DNA of 64,000 nt from Apoda limacodes (taxonomy: Eukaryota; Arthropoda; Insecta; Lepidoptera; Limacodidae): the NCBI GenBank assembly GCA_946406115.1, contig OX291552.1, forward strand, positions 4,216,001-4,280,000. Direction: 5' to 3'. Below are positions 49,401 through 61,400 of this stretch, piece by piece. Position 1 is the stretch's first letter; every line of letters begins with the position of its first letter. The notes below the pieces were generated by a model, which had not been told where the DNA came from, did not search any database, and worked only from the letters and a program-made list of their open reading frames with translations. Both the position numbers and the translations under genes were made by a program.

Positions 49401-52400
49401 ATAATTGTGTATTAATTGCGTACCCCTTTGGGAAACGGGGGTGATGTAAATTAATTTTACCTTATACTAATACAAATTTCTAGGTATAAGTATAGTTTAT
49501 ATGGTAGTGTGGTGTTCCATACTTAATCAAAAGTGATTCCTTCCAGAGTCCCCAGTTGAACCAGAGGAACAGTGACGCAGAGCAGTTCCGAATAATCCGG
49601 GAGGCCATGAAGGTGATAGAGATCGGGGAAGCTGAGCAGAAAGAGATCTTCGAAATCGTGGCCAGCGTGCTGCATCTCGGGAACGTCAAATTTGTGAGGA
49701 ACGAGAAGGGGTATGCGGAGATACTGTCCCACGACCCTAACAGCGAAAACGTGTCGCATGTGAGTTGAAATTATACTGATATTGAAGGTTACATACCTGG
49801 AACTCTTTCAGACAGACTTATTTTCCATATGAGATATATAAGTTTTACTAATTTAAAATTCTTGCCACATGCCTAGTATTTATTTTTAGTGAAAAAAATA
49901 TTTTAATTGTATAAAAATTTAATACTTGATAATTTTATTGAGAAAAGATAATTGAAAATAAAAAATAGCAAACACTATTTCTATCGAAATTTAATTACAA
50001 ATAACACAAATTTTTTTTATTTTTTACCATAAACCACCAAGGCTGAAAGAGATGAATACAAAGTATATATAATATAGATAATCGTGAAAAAAGTATAAGC
50101 ATAACAGATGAAGTCAATTTATAACAAGACGTATAGGAGATACCCGTTTCATCCACAGAAAAACCTATTCCAGTAAGAACTTTCGATCAGGATGAAATAA
50201 TTCTTTGTTTTTCTCGGTCGACATCCATATAAATATCATAAATGCGAAATGTCTTTCTGTTCTTCTTAACGCTTAAGCCACTGTACCGATTAAGATGAAA
50301 TTTAACTAAGGATATAGTTTGAGTCCCGAGAAAGGACATAGGCTTCTTGAAATCGTCAAGTATAACTCGGTTTTTTCTCTATAATTGAGGAATTGCCGCT
50401 GAAATCCTACACCGATAACCGAATTTTAAGCGGATGAAACTGCGGGCAAAAGTTAATATTATATTTATTGTATCTCTGTGACAAAAATCAAGTCAACTGT
50501 AAGCATGTATACGACCTGCGAAATAATGTCCTGTAAAAATGTATCCCCGTAGGAATTCTTGATTAGGAAAAAAGTATTCTAGATATTCTTTTATGTCCCT
50601 TCAGATATCTGTGCACGAAAATTCATACCATACCGCTACTTAGTGACATTGTTAAGGAAAAATGCATTTTTCCGACTTGACTTACAAATATAGATATTTG
50701 AACTAAAACATATATTATTCAAAAAAAAAAAACGAGTTGCACTCCGGGAGTGCCGGCAGAAGTGAAAACCTTTACACACGATTCGCGCTTAACACTCAAA
50801 TATGTCACAAGACTTGTCTTTGACATTGTCAAGAAATAATAATGTTTGTTTATTTACTTTTTTGACGTAGTATATTTGACATCGCAATCTGTCATAGAAT
50901 TTAAATTCCATATCCAACCTCCCTGTACTACTCATAATCGCGAATACTAAAAATAAAAATTATAATAGGCGTGGCATTACGGTTTCCGTCTTTCCACGAT
51001 TAGGACACGTGACCTGACGCGAGTTTATCATTTTTTACCCATACCAAAAAAAGTGCACAACGCCGCTAAAGAAGTTTTCACTTCAAAAAATATAACCTAT
51101 GTCCACCCTGTAGGGTTTGCAACCCTCGTGGATGATGCACTTTATAGAATATGGCTTGACCAACACTAGGTCCCTTCAGAAATACCCACATCCAGTCTCG
51201 GCCTACGTCTCTCGTGTGGCTGACGCTGTGCCTCAGAACAATGTTACTGTTATGGTGTTTACGGGATCATACTCCACATACACTACACACCTTAAAACTT
51301 TACTGTAAATATTGGTAAAGAATTTTCGAAATAAGATAAGTAGTTTCGAAGATCACTTTCTACATCCAGTCTTGCTAACTTTACCTCTTCATAATATAAA
51401 TGTAATTCACAAAACGACGAAATCGTAAATTTATTCACAATAATACATAAATTAAATACATTTTATATCTAATCTACAACAAATATTGCTTCCTACATTT
51501 TCAATGTCTTCTTATCTTATTTAACAACAATTTAACACAAATTTATAGAGATGATTTTATATACCAATTTTAATTTGTTCTTTTGAATCATTTAACTTCA
51601 TAATTTATTTAAGAGGAAGAGAAATGACCAAAAGCTAGATTTTATAGCTATTGTATAATAGATAATTATACATAATAGATTTTGTAAATATAGATTACAG
51701 TTTTGTGCAAACTGACTTTTCATGATCATATTTCTGTTACCTACTTTAATTTATTACTTATTCAAACGAACATGATTACGATGATATACTTAAAAAATGA
51801 ATTGTCTCCCTCGCAGCTTAGTTGATAGTGTGGCCAGCTGTTGTGCAGAGGGTGTGGGTTCGATTCCCGCACTAGACGCATTTATGTCATAATATAAACA
51901 TATGTGTTTGTCTTGAGTCTCCACCCGTCCCATAGAAGCAGGAGTCAACAAGGGTCCGTATTCGCCCCTATCTTGTACCTTCTGTACACAAACGACATCC
52001 TTAAAACCAATTAGTTCTCTTCGCGGATGATATCGCTATTACCACCGATAGGCAAGTGAGTCGAATCACAAAGAGACTCCAATCCGCAATCACAGCCCTA
52101 GGCAAATGGTTTCGGAATTGGAGAATCGAAGTGAATCCCGACACAACCTCTGCCGTTCTCCGGCCGGCCCCAGACTACGATCTTGCTATCCGGACAGCGA
52201 GATTAGTCTTAACGACGTCCCATAATAAGGTCTCCCCCCTCACACGACGCCGATGTCTCCGGGTTCGTCGGCGAACGCACGGACCTACCTAATACGAGGC
52301 ACCAAAGAGTGCCGGGGCGCTTCTCGCCCCCACTCAATCGCAATCGCAACCGCAACCTTGGGGGAGTCTTGAGTCTGGGTGTGTTTATGTATGATATGTA

Positions 52401-55400
52401 CGTATTTACAAAAAAAAGTAATTTTTATTTGTATCCGTTGTCTGGTACCCATAACACAAGCTTTGCTTTCTTTGCTTAATTTATTTATTTAAATGACTCC
52501 AATAATATCTTTAGGTCTGAGAATTTAAATTGATAAGAGGATCTAAAATAATCTAAAGCCAAATATAGTGTGGTTACACTTTATAGTGTGGTTACACTTT
52601 ATAGTGTGGTTACACTTTATAGTGTGGTTACACTTTAACCCATTCAAAAGCAGAAATGTTTGCCGTCATCGTGATCAACAAGATTATGTACTGACGGCGT
52701 TTCGCAAGGATCCACGCTAGGCCCATTGTTCTACATGTTATTGTTTATGTAAATAACCCAGTTTGATATCTTGTAGACGAAACGTGTAGGTAATTGTGTA
52801 TGTATTCTAGTTATAGAGTGTTTTGACTAAATAATATGGATAAATACATCGGTAACTAATGAAGATTGGAATATTTATGTTAACTTTCTAGTATGTGTTG
52901 TTCTGCTCAGTAGCTGCTGTAGTAAGTGCTGCTCAAAATCAGAAAAATACAATTACATATTTATTATTTATATGATCAAACGAAATAAGCAACTTATTAA
53001 AAAGCTAAAAACAAATCAAAATTTAATGTGATAAAAAATAAGTCACAATCGGTTTTATTTCATCTATTTTGTAGCATTTTTATTTTCATTTTTTTTTGTG
53101 GTGTTTATTTGGAAGCAAATTACAACAAAATTAACGGTTAAATATTAAAAATATTTTTGTTTTTAGAACGCCATTAAACTATTGTTAAGTATGCATTAAT
53201 CCGAATTAGTTTAACCATTTCAAAGCAATTAACAAACTACTTTGACCAACACAAACACATTTCACGGATGACTCCGAAAATTATAGTTAATGGTTATGCA
53301 TTTTTTAAATATTAACCATTTTATTTTAAATGGCTTAATTCTGCTATTTTTACAGTATAATATATTCCGAAATAGTACAGACCTCCTACTGTTTTAGATT
53401 TTCTAAGATATCCTCAAAGACATATATATCAATTCAGTACACAAAGAAGATGTATAAGTAATTGTTAAATTAAAAACACCGTTTTTATTTACACAATAAT
53501 GAATGACATAAATAGCTTGCCTTCTGATGGCGTCGTCGTGAAAGCCAGTTTATTGATAAATGTGGTAATAATTTAATTAGCACAAACGGCTAAATTATTA
53601 CTTTTAAATGTAACAATTGTTGTCATTAGACGCTCTATTAAGAAAATCTATTTTTTTAATGATTGCTGCATAAATATATTTATTATAAAAAATGCAATTT
53701 CAATAAGTTCATAGGCGACATTAATGTACCGTATTATTCCAGCTTTAATCAAAATTTAATATTCTCAAAAAAAAACATAAAACCATTAAATACAGTCCAA
53801 ACCTTACAGCTCCTGAAAGTGGACACCACAACTCTCCGAGAAGCCCTATCCAGCAGAACGATAGAGGCGCGAGGAGACGTCGTTCACACCCCCTTAGACC
53901 TGGAGCAGGCCCAGTACGCCAGGGATGCCCTTGCCAAAGCCATCTACGACAAACACTTCAGTTGGTTGGTTTCCAGGCTGAATGCATCCTTGGCACCCAA
54001 GGACAAACAGCCCACTGATTCTGTCATCGGTATCCTGGACATATACGGATTTGAAATATTCCCTAAGAACAGGTGATTTTAGTAATAATTAAAAGATTCA
54101 CTATGCTCGGGAAAAATTACGTAAATTCTAGACAAAACTATACTACAATAACACAATACATAAACTTATACTAGGTAAATAAGTAGGTAATACATTCCAC
54201 TACGCAAACACTTATGCTGCATGTGCAAAACAGTTAGAGACGAATAAATGTATAAATTCTGTAAAAATTTAAAACTTCTTTTATACCTATTTTCTGTGTA
54301 CTTAGTATAATATGCAAGTAGATCTAAGGCTCAAACCAGGCATATCAAACTCTCGGCCCGCGGCTGATGCTTCGATCTTTATTCATTTGTCCCGACAACA
54401 GAGATATGACCTGTGGTCCCGACAATGACTTTGACTTTGCCATGCCTGTTCTAAACGTTCACTGGGCTGTAACAGTTACAGATTTTTTAAACATTCTTTT
54501 GGCATCCAACTTTAAGAATAACACTTAACTTAATTGTCTGTTTCTGCAGTGAGCTATTTTCATTGTATAGTAAAAACATACTTACTGATCATGAAGAAAA
54601 TGGTACAAAAGGGGTACGTATCTCTGCTAGAGATTTCTTCCCGTAAACCCTAAGCAAGAACAGTATACAAAATAAGTGGCGATGGCTGCTACAACAAATT
54701 AAAAAAAAAGAGAAACTGGTTTAAAAACAAAAACCTATACAAACACATAGTAATACACATAAAACATATATATTATTCAGTTTCCATTTGGTAATGGAAG
54801 AACTATCTCGGAGAGTGTGCGGAATATAATTGTATAAGATTGCTGAACGAGCAGAGAATGATTTATTATAAAAGTCAGTGGTATTACGTGTAATCATTGT
54901 GAAGTTACTGGTCAAACAGGTTCATTTTGTTGTGTCATGAAATTAAATCATTCACGAAGATATAGAGGGTAATTAGACATGTAAAGATTGTATAAAAGAG
55001 TGTGAGTATTCCGTCGGAAATGGATTGGGGAGCCACTTGATTTTAGTTCTTAAATTGGATCTGGATCATATTTTCGCAAACCGTAAATGCATCGGATGCA
55101 TGAAATCTGAAGACGCTCAAGTTTATTTACCAGGCATTCGTTGGCATCTAAGTAACACTCATCAGCGTAGTCAAGTAATGGAAAAATTAAAGTTTGGCTA
55201 AGGTTTTGGTCGTTAACGGGATAAAGTTTTGCAAGCGCCTTAAGGAGTGTAAAGTAAAATTAACCCTTTTAGATGCATCAGCTACATAAGCATTCCACGT
55301 TAAATTAGAGTCCATACTGAGGCAAAGATTTTTAGCTGTATCAACTATAGTAATAACTTTGTTGTTATACACAATTGTAGGTATAGGTGATATAACTAAA

Positions 55401-58400
55401 TTAGTCAAATGTGTACTGCCAATAATCATGCATTTAGATTGAGACGGATTGACCAGCAGTCCAAATGATTTAGCCCAAATGTAAATTTTCCATTAATCAT
55501 TATTCAAAAGACTGGCGGAAGAGACTGAATTAATGAATATTTTAAAAAAAGAAGTTTTTTTTTTTTATATTTTATTATTTGAATCTATTTATTTTCAAAC
55601 TTTTGTTGACTTTTAAATGTTGAACGATATCGATAAACTTTAAGGTTTCGCCTGTTTTGATTGAAAATTATATTGTCTTATATTGTGTGCAGTTTTGAGC
55701 AGTTCTGCATAAACTTCTGCAACGAGAAGCTGCAGCAGCTGTTCATCCAGCTGACTCTGAAGCAGGAGCAGGAGGAATACCTGCGCGAGGGTATCGAGTG
55801 GGAGCCCGTCGAGTACTTCAACAACATCGTCATCTGCGACCTCATCGAGGCCAGGCACAAAGGTAAAAAAAAAAATTATTTGAATATCTTACGTAGTACT
55901 TAGTAGTAGTAGTAAAACAAACAAATTGAATTCAAATTTCTTTACTAGTGCATATTTTAAGGTTAATTCAGTATAAACCTACGTTCATAAAAGTAAAATA
56001 GTACTTTGATAGATTAGCAATTGAAAATAAATTACATACCTATTCATACTTTGAGAAACCCTGGTCTTTCTCAATGTAGTTAGATCCTGTGTTTCAAAAT
56101 GTACGAGTGCCTAGGTGACAAAAGCCTGGAATTTCTAGCTTTATTATTTATTTTTACACTGTCAAAATTTTACAGAAGTATAAGTAATACTGTGCCTCGC
56201 GGGTTCACCCACAGAAAACTCGTTCTCGTGGGAACTCTCGACCTAAATAAAAAGTAATCCATTGCTTTCCGGCTATACCTAAACCAAAGATCAAGTGACC
56301 CTTGCTCCGTTGCGACGTGTAAAAAGCAAACACACTTTCGCCCTGGATTTTAACTTTTTATACAGACTAAAACTTAAATTTCCATTAAAATTCCAGGTAT
56401 TATTTCGATCCTGGACGACGAATGTCTCCGGCCTGGTGGTGCGACTGACGCCAGCTTCTTGGAAAAGCTCAACCAGAAACTGGACGGACACGCGCACTAC
56501 AAGTCACATCGCAAATCCGACTCGAGAACGCAAAAAATAATGGGACGCGATGTAAGTGAATAAAAAAGTAACCAAGTGTGAGTCGGACTTGTACACCATA
56601 CCATGCTAAAAACAAGGCGCTAAAATTGTAGTGGGCGACTAGGACTAGAGGAAATTTCTAATAATTCTTAAGGTTTTGAGCTAGAGCCAGCGACATCTCG
56701 CTATACCTATACCCAGACCAAATCCTTACCTACTTCTTCTCGTGGGGAAGAATCCTACACTAAGCTATTCAATAACATCACTGAAGAACTGACATCATGT
56801 GCAGCATGGCCTTTCAATGGCTACTTCGGATTACTATCTTCATCATCACAATTATTTTTTACAAATGACCTCATCATGATTATATCGAATGACTCCAACT
56901 ATTGCTCGTTCCAATTTCCAAGCTGCCGTCCAAAGGTCAAAAGTTAAATAGCACTTCGGTATAAAACCCAATTATAGCAGTATTTCTTTTTAGTAAAAAA
57001 CATTTATTTTCTATGTCTCTACAAGGAATAAGAAATATCTTAAAAAATATAATTTATGAAAAAAAGTACATATTGCTTATTTAACACTACATGATAGATG
57101 TTTCAATATCACCTATGTAACACTGGGATCAAAAATAGAAAGAAAGTCCTTTAAAGGAATTAAGAAACTATTTTGGAATTTGTACTACTAGTCCTATACT
57201 ATTAACACCCATGTCCTCAGGAGTTCTGCTTGGCGCACTACGCTGGTGAAGTGACGTACTCAGTGAGCACCTTCCTGGAGAAGAACAATGACCTACTGTT
57301 CCGAGACCTGCAGGCCGTGATGGCCACCAGTCAGAACTCCATCGTCGGCCAATGCTTCAAGGTGAGTAAGCGGAGACAGCAATTAGGAAACACCTCCCGC
57401 TGAAAAACTAGTCAAATCATCAAAATTTAATCCCACAAATTGGGCCAACCTAAGTTCGCGCAAACTCGTAATTTTTAGGCCATTTTCTATCTCCTTTGCT
57501 ATTTAATATAAAACAATTAGGTATATCAGACATTTTAACAAAGATTTTTATGAAATCTATAATGTTTTATAGCAAGAAATATGATCTGAATGTTTAAAAA
57601 CACAGTTTAACACAAATTTAGGGAAAACAAAAACTCAAAAAATCAAATAGTACGTTATGATAAGAATGAGCTAAATTAGTCATAACACAGGAGGCAGGAT
57701 TTCATCTCACGGCTGCCATACAATATTTTTCAACACACTTGCGCAGAATAAATAAAAAAATAAAACATCACTACACTCACTGGCCGCACTGCCGCCATTT
57801 GCCTATATTTTGCTTAGATTTTAAAAAAGGGCCGTTACGCACTAGTGGTCAAGTAAATAAGCACGCGTGATTTATAACGTGTTGAAAAACCTTTATGTAC
57901 ATATTACAGGACCTAAACCTGAACAGTAAGAAGCGTCCAGAGACAGCCATCACTCAGTTCAAGAACTCCTTGAATGAGCTGATCAAGATCCTAAGCAGCA
58001 AGGAGCCCTCCTACATCCGCTGCATCAAACCCAATGACTTCAAGATGCCCAGTAAGTTACAAAATATAGAACTGTTGAGTATCGATCGTTCTAGAAGAAC
58101 AATACGAGCTCAAACAGTCAAAGTAAGCAGTACCGTTAAATAATAGTAAGGCGGCAAACAAGCTAACGGTCCGATGGTAAGCGGTAACCGCAGCCTATAT
58201 ACGCTTGTAAAATGAGGACCGTCACTCGCGCGTCGCTGACCCTAAAAACTTAGACCTACTTTACCTTTTTAAACTTTCCTTTAACCGCCAGTTCCTGATG
58301 ATTTTTCTACTGAGAAGAGCTGTCAATTAAGTCAATAAATGAACAAATTCAAATTTCAATAAAATGACACTGTATTTGCAAGCAGATAAAAAATAACATT

Positions 58401-61400
58401 CTTGTAAAGTAAAGAAAATTAAAATTTTATTACAAAATACAAAATTTGTAATACTTATTTTGTATAGGTTTTTACAATAATACTTGTAACTAAGTACTTA
58501 CATGTTTTTCAAAAGAGTAACAATCGAGTTTCTTGCCGGATTCTTCTCGGTGGAATGCAACATTGTGAACAGGATTAAAAAAAAACAGGTTGCACTCCGG
58601 ACAGTGCCGGCAGAAGTGAAAACATACTAGCTATTTAGTTCCAATCACTTCGTATACATATTTATTTATTATAAATAATAATGTTTTTTTATTTACTTTT
58701 TTGACGTTGTATATTTGACTTATCAATCTGTCATAGAATTAAAATCCCATATCTAACCCCCCTGTACATACAACTCACAATCGCCATATACTAAAAATAA
58801 AAACTAACCTATTGTACATAAAGGTCACGTGTCCTGACGCTAGTTTAACATTTTTTATCCATCAAAAAAAAGTGCACAACGCCGCATAGTAAGTTTTCGC
58901 TTCAAAAATAGCATATAAATTGGAATTCTTAAGATCGGGCTCAACGTTTAGTTTCTAATACAAACTAAGTTAACCTATAATTTCGTATTGCAGTGCAATT
59001 CGACGACAAGCTGATATCTCACCAGGTGAAGTACCTCGGTCTGATGGAGAACCTCCGCGTGAGGAGAGCCGGCTTCGCGTACAGGAGGACCTACGAGGCA
59101 TTCCTTGAAAGGTGAAGTATACTTATCAAATTTCAATGTTTTTTTCTATTGTTTTTTTATACCACTCACATAACCGCACCGTACGTGACCATTTAGGTTC
59201 TAAGGTGTGAGGATAAATTCCCTGTCGATGGCGAGCGGTGCAATGGTAGAAAGTAGTCCCACAGCATCATTTCGAACAATTCTTCAGAACACATCGCATT
59301 ATACAAGCTGGGTATAGTGTTCAAATATAACATATTCATAATATTTTGGAAAAAAACAGCCTTAACCTAAGTCTAAGCAAAACTAATCACGGTTTGTAAT
59401 ATGGATACCAGATAACGGAAATAAATACTTTTTTTAAATAAATACAAACATACTATAAGAACTCCCGTTCTAACGCTTGGAATGAGCTCCCGCCAAGGTT
59501 TTCTCTAAGGACAACAGTAAGGGTCTCTTCAAGAAAGTAAGGTGACCGCTTACCATAAGGCGGACCGTAACTTGTTTGCTACCTTAGTGGAATAAGAAGA
59601 GAAGGCAGAGGGTGTTTCCGTCGTTCGCTTGCAAGATGCTGGAAACGGTGCACAAAAGTCGAAAATGAGCAAATGTATTGAAATATAGTTAAAAACTATT
59701 AGATTCCATTAAATATCAACTTTTCACACCAGTTGAACACTAATAAGTATTTACTGTCGTTTTAGTGTGTTGCAAAGTTGAGTGTGATACTTGTGAGCTC
59801 TGCTTAATACACACTCGGCTGAATTACGTTCTCGCCTTCAACTCGCACTGCGACCCTCAGCCTCGTCTGTAATGAGCACCCTAGCTCATATCAAGTCAAG
59901 TCATATAATTTCATTATGTTAAATGACGCATTTTGTAGGACATCATTTGGTAGGTCATTGGCACACCTACTTGCTTTTTAGCTAACAAAAAAAACTGATG
60001 ATGAAGTTCATTCAACATATCCTACTTACCAACATATCTTCGTTCCTAGATACAAGTGCCTGTGCTCGGAGACGTGGCCGAGTTACCGCGGCCCCGCGCG
60101 AGATGGCGTGCAGCTGCTGGTGAACGCGCTGCAGTACGAGCGAGAGGAGTACCGCATGGGCAAGTTAGTCTTCACTTATTATTTACACACAAAATATTTC
60201 ATAAGAGGATACACTTCGCAGCGCCTCGCAGCGGGCTTCATACAAACGAATTTCTAACTTATTTTTGACAATTGCTGATCAAACACCACGAAATTTTGCA
60301 GACATGTTCTAGTATTAAATATCTAGGTCTGTAGTGTACCAGTTTTCTATAAAACTTTATAGTTCAAAAGTAATACAGGATTCTAGTTTTTCAAACAAAT
60401 GGTTTTAAAAAAGATTTCTAGTTAATAGAACGTTTTACAAGATTTTGGAAAAACCCCAGACCGGCTTGGTATTATGACTAAGAAATTTCACAGTGGTTGA
60501 TCCCGCTGCGATATGCGCTGTATCCTCTTAATATTAGCCTATAAGACAATAGACGCTAGGCCGGCGCTTGCGACATAGCTTCGAACATTTGTTCACACTG
60601 TCTTTTAATATGAGTGTTTACCTATAAATGTTTGAAGCGCCGTATAATAATTTTCATAACACTTGCCACTACCCGTGCTATAGCGCGGACGCGAAGCAGG
60701 AAGAATCTCGTTTAATGACCGATCACTATTTGTCTCTGTTGCACGCGCATAATTATTTGCCGTCGCGTTCACCTATGACAGCGGTCATCGCATCTGTGCA
60801 AATAGTGACCGGTCATTGAACGAAATTCTTCCTGCTTCGCGTTCGTGCTGTAGTCACATTATGCTTCCATTTGATTAAATTCTACACTTTGAATTGACTT
60901 TTGAACTACTTAATTAATTTTTATAACTTACTAGCTGGTTTGTATTGTTTGTAGAAGACGCCTGTGATGTCTAATTCTGGTATTGGTTAAAAACGGCAAC
61001 TCTTAGCAGTAACCCAAACCTACAAACAATACAAAACATTGTAAAAATAGTTAATGACTAGTTATCAAAACCTTTTCGCTGACCGAGAATCATGGAATTT
61101 GGCAAGAAGCAAGATGTTAAATCATAAATGTAGGGAAATGTCTTAAAACTGATAATTATTTCATAACCTGTGAGACTTGATCTCATGATAGAAAAACTAT
61201 CTACATATAAATTTAGTACGAGTCTGGCTTGCCCTCGGTGCGCAAGCCAAAAAACCATTAACCTACTAAAACAAACAAGTAAAAATACAAAAATTACAGC
61301 ACCAAGATCTTCATCCGCTTCCCGAAGACCCTGTTCGACACGGAAGACGCCTTCCAGATCAAGAAAAATGACGTGGCGACCGTGATCCAAAGTCGCTGGC

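Noticed and set aside
51804..51885. Functional tRNA gene on the plus strand
   Set aside because: A tRNA-like head only; it is joined to a SINE body that resumes after the LINE insert.
52564..52637. CRISPR-like array
   Set aside because: Repeats abut without spacers, in an animal intron; plain tandem repeat.
53796..53809. Upstream acceptor for myosin exon 7 (AG at 53794-53795)
   Set aside because: The phase would not match exon 6, and the phase-0 reading meets TGA after six codons; the acceptor ending at 53809 keeps frame and homology.
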